From the NCBI GenBank assembly GCA_964579575.1, contig CAZOGL010000009.1, positions 1 through 47,845 of the forward strand: DNA of 47,845 nt, read 5' to 3'. Below are positions 1 to 6,585 of the stretch, piece after piece. This DNA is from CAVEFW01 sp964579575 (lineage in GTDB: Bacteria > Actinomycetota > Coriobacteriia > Coriobacteriales > Eggerthellaceae). Below the pieces are notes generated by a model, which worked only from the letters and a program-made list of their open reading frames with translations, made no database searches and had not been told where the DNA came from. Position 1 is the first letter of the stretch, and every line of letters starts with the position of its first letter. A program made the position numbers and the translations under genes.

Positions 1-99
1 ACCGACCCCCTTGGCACCATTTCTGCTCCGGTGAACAGCTACACGACGGGGCGACACGATAAAAGCGGCAACCGACCCCCTTGACGCTATTCCTGCTCC
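1..99. repeat. Direct repeat at recX 3' end (29 bp, two copies)
   Basis: Bases 1-29 and 71-99 match at 25 of 29 positions, with a period of 70 bp. All four differences are transitions. The 71-99 copy contains the last codons of recX and its TAG stop (87-89). The other copy lies downstream of the gene. More copies may exist beyond the window edge. The 30-70 stretch between the copies shows no gene. Confidence 0.8.
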
Positions 100-638
100 C
101 CCGCCCAATGCTTAGCAGCACGAAACGAGACCTCGGTGGAATATCCGTTCCTCACAAGTTTTTGGTAGGCGCCCCTAAAGGGATCTTTCGATCGGGAGGG
201 TTTACGATCCAGTAACGCAAGGGCACGGTCGTACTCCCCCATCCTCCCAAGCTCCAAATACGTAGCAGGCCACCCAGGAACATCACAGACGTCTATACCA
301 AACCCCTTGAGGTCGGACACGATGCATTTCTCACCCTTACCCTTCCTCACAAGAGACCTGATACGGGAATCGGCAAAACGCATATCGTCTACAAGACCAC
401 AGGACGTGGCACGATCTATGGCAACCTCTATCTCGTCAGCCTCAAACCCCTCCTCGGACAATCTCGTTCGTATCTCGGAGCAGGTTCTATCCCTAAAAGA
501 GGAAAGTTGAACGATGCGAGAGAACGCATCCTCGCCCTTTTCGCATCGTTCGCTCGATTCCAATTTACCCGCCGGGGCGCGTTCCATCGCAGCAATAGCT
601 TTACGCAACTCTGCGACTTTTTCTGCGCGACGGTCCAC
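87..638 (-). CDS. recX: Regulatory protein RecX
   Basis: RecX binds RecA filaments in the cytoplasm and modulates (usually limits) recombinase activity. The 183-residue product has the helical RecX pattern: RxxTxxEIxxRL-like helices near residues 48-62, the GLVDDMRFADSRI block near 85-97 and a basic helix-rich C-terminus. The length is within the family's normal range. The GTG start at 638 directly follows the recA stop (639-641), so the two genes are translationally adjacent and share the SOS-controlled recA promoter. The preceding GGAAAGAAG inside the recA end can serve as ribosome binding site. The 3' end lies in a direct repeat. Confidence 0.9.
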   Translation of the reverse strand: MDRRAEKVAELRKAIAAMERAPAGKLESSERCEKGEDAFSRIVQLSSFRDRTCSEIRTRLSEEGFEADEIEVAIDRATSCGLVDDMRFADSRIRSLVRKGKGEKCIVSDLKGFGIDVCDVPGWPATYLELGRMGEYDRALALLDRKPSRSKDPFRGAYQKLVRNGYSTEVSFRAAKHWAGEQE

Positions 639-1697
639 TTAACGCTTCTTTCCAGGCTTGGCTACCGGGGTAACAGCATCTGCTTCTTCCTGGGTACGAG
701 AAATGACAGGGATTCCGTAGTGCTCCCGTACCTTAACCTCAAGCTCGTCACGAAGGTCTGGATTATCTCTCAACGTGTTCTTGGCGGCCTCACGACCTTG
801 GCCGAGGCGCTCTTCGCCGTAGGTATACCAAGCTCCGCTCTTCTTCGCAACGCCCGCCTCGACAGCCATGTCGATAATGCAGCCTTCCTTTGAGATACCC
901 TCGCCATACATGAGGTCGAACTCCGCTTGGCGGAAAGGAGGCGCAACCTTGTTCTTCACGACCTTCGCACGAACGCGGTTGCCGATGACATCTCCATCCT
1001 TCTTGATCGAGTCAATGCGGCGAATATCGATACGGACACTCGAGAAGAACTTCAGAGCACGACCGCCGGTGGTAGTCTCTGGGTTGCCAAACATGACACC
1101 GATCTTCTCGCGCAGCTGGTTGATGAAGATGCAGGTGGTATTGGACTTGGAAAGAGAGCCTGCGAGCTTTCGAAGCGCTTGGGACATCAAACGCGCTTGA
1201 AGACCGACCGTGGTGTCTCCTATCTCTCCCTCGATCTCGGCACGCGGAACCAAGGCGGCTACGGAGTCAATGACGACGACATCAATCGCCCCCGAGCGGA
1301 CAAGCATGTCACAGATCTCAAGACCTTGCTCACCTGTATCAGGTTGGGAAATGAGCATCTCGTCGATATCGACACCAAGGCGGGCCGCATACACCGGATC
1401 CAACGCATGCTCTGCGTCAATAAAGGCAGCAATTCCTCCCATTGCCTGGGCCTCCGCTACGATTTGGAGCGCAAGGGTCGTCTTGCCGCTCGACTCAGGT
1501 CCGTAGATCTCGATGATACGTCCACGGGGTACGCCACCAATGCCCAACGCGGCATCAAGGGGCAACGCACCTGTTGGAATCGCGCCGATGTTCAGGGAAG
1601 TCGCGTCCTCGCCGAGTTTCATAATCGAGCCCTTACCGAACTTGCCCTCAATCTGGTCGGTCGTGACCTTGAGCATCTTAAGCTTATCTTCGTTCAT
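639..1697 (-). CDS. recA: Recombinase RecA
   Basis: RecA is the ATP-dependent strand-exchange protein and SOS co-protease. The 352-residue product shows Walker A GPESSGKT at residues 66-73, the VVVIDSVAALVPRAEI Walker B/L1 region, and the NQLREKIGVMFGNPETTTGG L2 loop. It ends in a short basic tail. The ATG at 1697 is preceded by AGAAAGGAAT. The promoter, with an SOS box between its -35 and -10, lies 33-60 bp upstream, so SOS induction of recA-recX is expected. The gene is full length with no oddities. Confidence 0.99.
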   Translation of the reverse strand: MNEDKLKMLKVTTDQIEGKFGKGSIMKLGEDATSLNIGAIPTGALPLDAALGIGGVPRGRIIEIYGPESSGKTTLALQIVAEAQAMGGIAAFIDAEHALDPVYAARLGVDIDEMLISQPDTGEQGLEICDMLVRSGAIDVVVIDSVAALVPRAEIEGEIGDTTVGLQARLMSQALRKLAGSLSKSNTTCIFINQLREKIGVMFGNPETTTGGRALKFFSSVRIDIRRIDSIKKDGDVIGNRVRAKVVKNKVAPPFRQAEFDLMYGEGISKEGCIIDMAVEAGVAKKSGAWYTYGEERLGQGREAAKNTLRDNPDLRDELEVKVREHYGIPVISRTQEEADAVTPVAKPGKKR

Positions 1698-1729
1698 GAA
1701 GATTCCTTTCTGTTGCGTCGCCTTTGTTC

Positions 1730-1757
1730 ATTATACGAACATACGTTTGTTAGTCAA
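1730..1757 (-). promoter_or_regulatory. recA promoter with LexA (SOS) box in the spacer
   Basis: On the minus strand TTGACT (1752-1757) and TATAAT (1730-1735) are separated by 16 bp. The spacer holds an imperfect palindrome, CGAAC-ATAC-GTTTG on the plus strand (1736-1749), which matches the Gram-positive/actinobacterial LexA box of the CGAAC-N4-GTTYG type. LexA bound there would block RNA polymerase directly. Motif match is seen; LexA control is inferred. Confidence 0.85.
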
Positions 1758-1833
1758 CTTCTTTTCGCAAAAAATAGAATATTTGTTCGTAATAGTAGCC
1801 TAGCTCTTCCTTGTTATCCCGAACAACCATCAT
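1750..1833 (-). CDS. Possible 27-residue small ORF ahead of recA
   Basis: A minus-strand ORF of 27 codons begins with two consecutive ATG codons (1831-1833 and 1828-1830). It is preceded at good spacing by AGGGAAGAG and ends in TAA at 1750-1752, overlapping the recA -35 box. The predicted peptide is rich in aromatic residues (GYYYEQIFYFL core) with charged ends. I do not recognise it. It could be a chance ORF, a leader peptide, or the remnant of a decayed gene. The rest of 1758-1997 shows no convincing gene. Confidence 0.2.
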   Translation of the reverse strand: MMVVRDNKEELGYYYEQIFYFLRKEVD

Positions 1834-1997
1834 CTCTTCCCTTTATGCGGCACCCGGTACCGATTTTAGTCAACGAACAATCGGGGGCCTATCCTCTCCA
1901 TATCTGGATGCTTGTCCCAATCTTGTCAGACTTTTGTACCGAATTTCTTCCCTTTATTCCCAACAATCGTCGCAATCCGTCAAATCCCACATCCGCG

Positions 1998-2036
1998 CAA
2001 CAAGAAGCCCTGTTGCCACAAGTCGTCAACAGGGCT
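1998..2036 (-). terminator. Intrinsic terminator after cinA
   Basis: A perfect 10-bp stem AGCCCTGTTG/CAACAGGGCT (2006-2015 with 2027-2036) and an 11-nt loop are followed on the minus strand by TCTTGTTG. It should end the transcript that finishes with cinA and insulate the recA promoter. Confidence 0.75.
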
Positions 2037-2059
2037 CCATCCTTGCTATATCGGACGCG

Positions 2060-2213
2060 CGTTGCTGAGGCGCGCGAGCGTTACCAAGACAACGGAAGCG
2101 CATCACCGTGGCGCAGTGGGCGTTGCTAAGGCGTGAGGCGTCACCAAGACAACGGGAGCGCCTCACCGCGGCGCGTGGGCGTCACTGGAACAAAAGCGCA
2201 TTACCGGGACACG
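2060..2213. repeat. Degenerate ~60-bp tandem repeats starting at cinA stop
   Basis: Two clear copies (about 2060-2120 and 2121-2180) and a third, more divergent one (about 2181-2213) run in tandem. The third copy includes the cinA TAA stop at 2201-2203. The shared core on the minus strand is CGGTRATGCGCT followed by a GTTGTCTTGGTGACGCC-like stretch. The repeats lie between cinA and its terminator and encode no evident protein. Confidence 0.75.
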
Positions 2214-2755
2214 CGCGCAAGCAACTCCTCGAGAGCGGCTTTGGTGGTACGACGACGAACCTCCTCGCGATCGCCCTTGAAATGGCACTCATGAGCGGAG
2301 ACCCCCTCGGGTGTGGCGATACCCATCCATACCGTACCTACCGGCTTATCCGGCTCCTCGCCGCCCGGTCCCGCAATGCCGGTCACCGCCACGACGTAAT
2401 CCGCGCCCGTTGTAGCCTTGCTTCCCTTGGCCATCTGCTCAGCAACGGTAGAGCAAACGGCACCCTCCGACGCAAGCACCTCTCCAGAAACGCCGAGAAC
2501 ATGCTCTTTGACATCAAAGGTATACGACACGACACCGCCTTTGACCACGGCAGAGCTGCCGGGAATGGCGGTGAGATGCTCGCTGATCATGCCGCCCGTC
2601 AAACTCTCAGCCGTAGCGACACTCACCTTCGCATCGATACAAGCTTCGACAACCTTGGCGGCCAGTTCGTTGAGCGTGTCATCGTCGACCGTGTCATCGT
2701 CGACCAAATCCTCAGAAACCTGATCGGACGCATGCCCGATATGCAGCATAGGCAT
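2201..2755 (-). CDS. CinA C-terminal (nicotinamide-nucleotide amidase) domain, probably fused to PgsA
   Basis: This is the PncC/CinA-C domain, which deamidates nicotinamide mononucleotide in the pyridine nucleotide salvage cycle. The signatures are SVATAESLTGGMISEHLT, a serine-containing PGSSAVVKGGVVSY block and AVTGIAGPGGEEPDKPVGTVW. The N-terminal MoCF-like half of full CinA is absent. The ATG at 2755 has no good ribosome binding site. The same 17 residues that open this ORF also end the pgsA reading frame on the far side of the N-gap, because 55 bp are duplicated across the gap. Merging the duplicates makes PgsA and this domain one 383-residue ORF with an acidic (VDDDT)2 linker. A separate cinA gene remains possible if the gap is real. 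Confidence 0.85.
   Translation of the reverse strand: MPMLHIGHASDQVSEDLVDDDTVDDDTLNELAAKVVEACIDAKVSVATAESLTGGMISEHLTAIPGSSAVVKGGVVSYTFDVKEHVLGVSGEVLASEGAVCSTVAEQMAKGSKATTGADYVVAVTGIAGPGGEEPDKPVGTVWMGIATPEGVSAHECHFKGDREEVRRRTTKAALEELLARVSR
2676..2705. repeat. 15-bp tandem repeat (two copies) in the PgsA-CinA linker
   Basis: Two identical 15-bp units lie at 2676-2690 and 2691-2705 and encode the VDDDT VDDDT linker. The sequence duplicated across the adjacent N-gap begins at 2704, right at the end of this repeat. Slippage or repeat collapse is therefore the likely reason for the contig break, and the true copy number may be larger. Confidence 0.85.
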
Positions 2756-2758
2756 GCA

Positions 2759-2858
2759 NNNNNNNNNNNNNNNNNNNNNNNNNNNNNNNNNNNNNNNNNN
2801 NNNNNNNNNNNNNNNNNNNNNNNNNNNNNNNNNNNNNNNNNNNNNNNNNNNNNNNNNN
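2759..2858. other. Assembly gap of 100 N, probably spurious
   Basis: The gap is exactly 100 N, the convention for unknown length. The 55 bases before it (2704-2758) are identical to the 55 bases after it (2859-2913), which indicates two unmerged overlapping contig ends. Joining through the overlap preserves the reading frame from pgsA into cinA. Confidence 0.85.
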
Positions 2859-3507
2859 CCAAATCCTCAGAAACCTGATCGGACGCATGCCCGATATGCA
2901 GCATAGGCATGCATTTCACGAAGTAGTCCACCATGGAGACGATGGTGAGGACAACAGCGACGATCATGAACAGCCATGCCAAGATATACCAAGGACTTTC
3001 CGGCGATGTCACATGAAGGCAAACGTCTTTCACGAGGAACAACACGATCGCAATGATTTGGGTCACGGTCTTTGCCTTGCCATACCAACTCGCGGCTATG
3101 ACCGCGCCTTCTGACGCCGCAATCATGCGCAGACCGGAGACGATGAATTCACGCGTCAAGATGACAAGGGCGATCCAAGACGGAAGGACCGAGAGCTCGG
3201 TCAATGCAAGCAGGGCAGCCGCAACAAGAATCTTGTCGGCCAGGGGATCAACAAACTTGCCAAAGGTCGTCACTTCGTTTCGGCTGCGTGCGAGATAGCC
3301 GTCAACGCTGTCGGTAGCGGCCAAAAGCACGAACAAGAGCACGGCAACCCAAGGTTTCAAATCCTCCAGAACGGGAAATTGGGGAAACCAAAGGGGCCAT
3401 GGCGATAAAAGCGCTACGACAAAGACAGGCACACCAAGGATACGAACACATGTCACGACATTCGCAGGTGTCCAAATCGTGTTGTTTTGAGAGTCCTTTG
3501 AGGTCAT
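2859..3507 (-). CDS. pgsA: CDP-diacylglycerol-glycerol-3-phosphate 3-phosphatidyltransferase (PgsA), 3' end at gap
   Basis: PgsA makes phosphatidylglycerophosphate, the committed step of phosphatidylglycerol synthesis, in the membrane. The CDP-alcohol phosphotransferase motif is complete (DSVDGYLAR ... GKFVDPLAD, near residues 65-90), with several hydrophobic segments and the usual final helix ending in DYF near residue 200. No stop codon follows. The frame runs on to the gap and, through the duplicated 55 bp, continues into the CinA domain. Merged length is 384 codons including the stop. The ATG at 3507 overlaps the rimO stop (ATGA, 3504-3507), so it is translationally coupled to rimO. The pgsA-cinA adjacency is common, which makes a fusion credible. 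Confidence 0.93.
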
Positions 3508-4829
3508 CTCACCTCGACCTCCATCTCGTAGAACAGCGTATCAACGACGGTTGTATCGACAATCTGACCAGGCACGCCACCGTCAAGATAGGTATTACCG
3601 TCAACATCCGGCGCCTGGCTCAAGGCACGACCGTAAAGTTGGCCATCCTCCTCGAAGCCTTCCACCAAAACTTGGATCTTAGATCCGATACGCTCGGAGA
3701 TGTGCGCTGTGCAAGCGGCGTCCGCAAGATCGCGCAACTGTTGGGCGCGCTCCCGCTTCTCCTCGTCGTCAATCTGATCAGGCAACTCGGCAGCGCGCGT
3801 CCCTTCCTCACGCGAGTAGGCGAAAACGCCGATGTAGTCGAATTCGCACTCAGAGACAAAATCGCAAAGTTCCTCGAACTCCTCGTCGGTCTCACCGGGG
3901 TATCCCGCGATAAGCGTAGTGCGTAGCGTGATTCCGGGGATTGTCTCGCGGATATGGCTTATGAGTTCCTCAAACCGCTCCCTGGAACCTCGGCGGTTCA
4001 TGGAGCGAAGGACACACTCGCTTACGTGTTGGAACGGGATGTCGAGATAGTTGGCGATATTGTCATGTGAGCGCATGACTTCGAGAAACTCGTCGGTAAT
4101 CCCTTCAGGTTGCAGATACATGACACGGAACCACGTCTGGGGAAACGCAACGGCCAATGAGCGCATGAGCCAAGACAAGGAGCTGGGCGTCTCAAAGTCT
4201 GTACCCCAACGACCGGTGTCTTGAGCAATCAGGATAATCTCGCGAACGCCGTTCTCCACGGCAATGGCAACATGCTCTCGGATCGTGTCGTAGGTGAAGC
4301 TGTGGTAACGCCCGCGGATGTAAGGGATGGTGCAATAGGCACAAAAGCGGTCGCACCCATCGCTGATCTTCACATAGGTGGAATACGGACCGGCAGTCGG
4401 CTGGTAATCGGAACATCCCGCGCTCGCAGGACCGACAAGCCCCTCCAGCAAAGCGACGATATCGTCTTCCTTGCTACAAGGCAAAAATGCGCTTGCCTCC
4501 GTGACCTCAGCCTCAAGCTCGTCACCGTAACGCGCAGGCATACATCCAGCAACGATGACCTTCGCGTCGCCCGAAGCGTACCGAGGAAGGCCTGCGACCT
4601 GGAATATCATGTCAAGACTCTCCTCGGTCGCGTCCTGGATAAAGGAGCACGTGTTGATGATGACGGCGTCGGCTTCCTCCACCTCGTCGATGACGCGATA
4701 ACCGGCGCGTTGGACCTTCTCCTTCATGTTTGCGGAATCAACCTCATTCTTGGCGCATCCCATGGTGATAAAGGACACGCAAGGTGCCAAAGTCTCAGCA
4801 GAGGTGATTTCAATATCGTGCAACGTCAT
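3504..4829 (-). CDS. rimO: Ribosomal protein S12 methylthiotransferase RimO
   Basis: RimO is a radical-SAM enzyme that adds a methylthio group to an aspartate of ribosomal protein S12. The 441-residue product has the N-terminal UPF0004 domain with cluster cysteines at 25, 61 and 96, and the radical SAM motif CDRFCAYC with cysteines 159, 163 and 166. A C-terminal TRAM-like domain spans about residues 375-441. Family length is normal. RimO is favoured over MiaB by the TMGCAKNEVDSANM start and the PYIRGRYHS context. The ATG at 4829 lies 24 bp after yajQ. The 3' end overlaps pgsA by 4 bp. Confidence 0.95.
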   Translation of the reverse strand: MTLHDIEITSAETLAPCVSFITMGCAKNEVDSANMKEKVQRAGYRVIDEVEEADAVIINTCSFIQDATEESLDMIFQVAGLPRYASGDAKVIVAGCMPARYGDELEAEVTEASAFLPCSKEDDIVALLEGLVGPASAGCSDYQPTAGPYSTYVKISDGCDRFCAYCTIPYIRGRYHSFTYDTIREHVAIAVENGVREIILIAQDTGRWGTDFETPSSLSWLMRSLAVAFPQTWFRVMYLQPEGITDEFLEVMRSHDNIANYLDIPFQHVSECVLRSMNRRGSRERFEELISHIRETIPGITLRTTLIAGYPGETDEEFEELCDFVSECEFDYIGVFAYSREEGTRAAELPDQIDDEEKRERAQQLRDLADAACTAHISERIGSKIQVLVEGFEEDGQLYGRALSQAPDVDGNTYLDGGVPGQIVDTTVVDTLFYEMEVEVR

Positions 4830-4853
4830 AGTCTCGACAAAATCCCCGATAGA

Positions 4854-5351
4854 TTAGCGGTAGTTCGTATACTGCAAGGGTTGGCCATAGTCTTGGCTCT
4901 TAAGATACGCGATAACCTCTTGGAGCACGTCTCGTGAAGGACTGGTGACGCGCAACTTGTCGTCCTCAATGGCGACCTTGCACTTAAGCTTTTGGGCCTT
5001 GATATCCTTGGAGATCTTGCTCGCCACATCCTTTTCGATCCCGTCCACGACACTCGCCGTGACACGGACGCTTTGGCCCGTGGCAGCAACAGGATTGCCC
5101 CACTTGAGGGCGCTAAGCTCGATGCCACGCTTGAGTATCTTGGTCTCAAGGACATCGCGAACCTGTTTGGCGACAAAGTCCGCGGGAGCCGCGATGGTGA
5201 TGCTTTTTGCCTGCTTGTCAAGGGTGATGGTGGCACCCGATCCCTTGAGGTCATAACGTTGGGTCAACTCTCGCTTCGTCTGTTGGAAGGCGTTGTCCAC
5301 CTCTTGCATGTCAACGCTGGAAACAACATCAAAGCTTGCGTCCTTGGCCAT
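4854..5351 (-). CDS. YajQ-family nucleotide-binding protein
   Basis: The 165-residue product matches the YajQ/UPF0234 family along its length: SFDVVSSVDMQEVDNAF start, QRYDLKGSGATI, and the KLKCKVAIEDDKLRVTSPSRD C-terminal block. Family members bind nucleotides or RNA, and some bind cyclic di-GMP. The role in this organism is unknown. The ATG at 5351 follows AGAAAGGAAT. The gene sits between the RodZ-like gene and rimO in the ftsK-to-recA block. Confidence 0.92.
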   Translation of the reverse strand: MAKDASFDVVSSVDMQEVDNAFQQTKRELTQRYDLKGSGATITLDKQAKSITIAAPADFVAKQVRDVLETKILKRGIELSALKWGNPVAATGQSVRVTASVVDGIEKDVASKISKDIKAQKLKCKVAIEDDKLRVTSPSRDVLQEVIAYLKSQDYGQPLQYTNYR

Positions 5352-5376
5352 GAGACATTCCTTTCTGTGCGTAGGT

Positions 5377-5415
5377 ACAAAGGAGGGGCGAGGTCCGTCC
5401 TCGTTCCCCCCCCCC
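5377..5415 (-). terminator. Terminator-like hairpin with C10/G10 tract
   Basis: Between the RodZ-like gene and yajQ, the minus strand forms a stem CGAGG/CCTCG extended by GGGG/CCCC across a small bulge, followed by TCCTTTG. The upstream arm contains an uninterrupted run of ten C on the plus strand (5406-5415). The U-tract is weak, so partial termination is more likely than full. The homopolymer is also a candidate for length variation or sequencing error. Confidence 0.45.
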
Positions 5416-5425
5416 TCAACCTTGT

Positions 5426-6565
5426 TTAACGGGAATTGGTGTTCGACGAGTTCGTGGTTAAGCTAGCCGTCGAGGTCGTCGCGCTCGTGTTGGTGTTCTT
5501 GTTAGCCGTATTCGACGTATTCGACGTCGTGGAGGACTTGTGGGTCTTTGACCAATCACTAAGCACCGTAGCGAAGTCGACCGTGTAGACATAGACGCCC
5601 GAGCCGTTATCAAAGGTCATCGCAACGTCCGCACCGTCCTGCTTGATTTGGATCTGGGAAGAATCGACCGCCCTGATCTCAAGCTTGTTGGTAACCGTAT
5701 ATTGTCCACTCGTCGGACCGGTGATGATGCCATACTCGGACGCGATGCTCTCGTCGTTTTGGTAGATCTCCACATAGGTCGAGTTACCGGAAGCGACCGT
5801 ATACGTGACGTCAACAGAGGTCGGCGCAGGCTCGCTAGTGGTAGCAGAGGAGTTGGTGTTGACGGAGCCCTCGTTGGAGGATCCGTTCGTCGTATCGGAC
5901 ACGCCCGTGATAGGGATACTCGTCACGTTCTCGTTGCTCTTAGGAGCGACACACCCAACAATTTGCGTAATGATGAAAATCACGAGGACAAGAGCGACAA
6001 TACCGCCGATGATCAGGGGCAAATTCTGCATAATCGGGTTCGGCTGACTTGCCGCGTAACCGCCGGAGTAACCACCAGGACGTCTATTGCGCCCAGAACC
6101 AAAGGAACGCGGTTGGTCTTGATAGGAAACGCGTCTGCTCGAGGAGTGTGGGATATGATCATCTCTGTCAGAGTACATATCGCGCCCGCCGTTGGAATTG
6201 AGAGTCCGGGCGAAATCGCGATTGTACGAGCCGCTTGACGAGCGGGAGGTTCCACGAGAGCCATCGCGACCTTGGCGGGAAGTTGAGCGGGAGGAAGAAC
6301 CATATGAATGGGATGAATGTATGTAGCGATCCGCCTCGTCAAGGTATTGACGGGTAACGCTTGTGGCATTCAATCCAAGAAGGCGAGCGTAGGCGTTGAC
6401 CATGTTGCGCGTGTAGCCACGGGCAGGCATGCGCGAGAAGTCGTTTTGCTCGATAGCGCGAAGGATATCGGCCCTGATGCGAAGCTTCTGGGAAACATAG
6501 TTGATATCCATGCCTTTGCGCTCACGCGCCTCAGCAAGAATGCGTCCGAATGGCTTTTGCGCCAT
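5426..6565 (-). CDS. RodZ-like helix-turn-helix membrane protein
   Basis: The product has an N-terminal HTH_25-type domain (about residues 8-75). A Ser/Arg/Gly-rich linker (80-178) and one transmembrane helix (182-205) follow. The extracytoplasmic C-terminal part resembles DUF4115 (about 245-330) and ends in a Ser/Thr/Asn-rich tail. This is the RodZ architecture, which links MreB to envelope growth in rods. No mreB is visible here, so a cell-shape role is inference. I chose the ATG at 6565 (379 residues) because AAAGGAG lies 6 bp upstream. A TTG at 6583 would place the initiation codon within the same ribosome binding site region. It follows ftsK by 20 bp. Confidence 0.85.
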   Translation of the reverse strand: MAQKPFGRILAEARERKGMDINYVSQKLRIRADILRAIEQNDFSRMPARGYTRNMVNAYARLLGLNATSVTRQYLDEADRYIHSSHSYGSSSRSTSRQGRDGSRGTSRSSSGSYNRDFARTLNSNGGRDMYSDRDDHIPHSSSRRVSYQDQPRSFGSGRNRRPGGYSGGYAASQPNPIMQNLPLIIGGIVALVLVIFIITQIVGCVAPKSNENVTSIPITGVSDTTNGSSNEGSVNTNSSATTSEPAPTSVDVTYTVASGNSTYVEIYQNDESIASEYGIITGPTSGQYTVTNKLEIRAVDSSQIQIKQDGADVAMTFDNGSGVYVYTVDFATVLSDWSKTHKSSTTSNTSNTANKNTNTSATTSTASLTTNSSNTNSR

Positions 6566-6585
6566 AAGGGCTCCTTTCCACAAAC

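Noticed and set aside
2623..2858. pgsA reading frame continued through the N run into the minus-strand sequence left of the gap
   Set aside because: The 100 N is an arbitrary length, so the frame after it is meaningless. Using the duplicated 55 bp instead gives the CinA frame.
6566..6583. TTG start six codons upstream of the RodZ-like ATG
   Set aside because: It overlaps the ribosome binding site used by the ATG at 6565.
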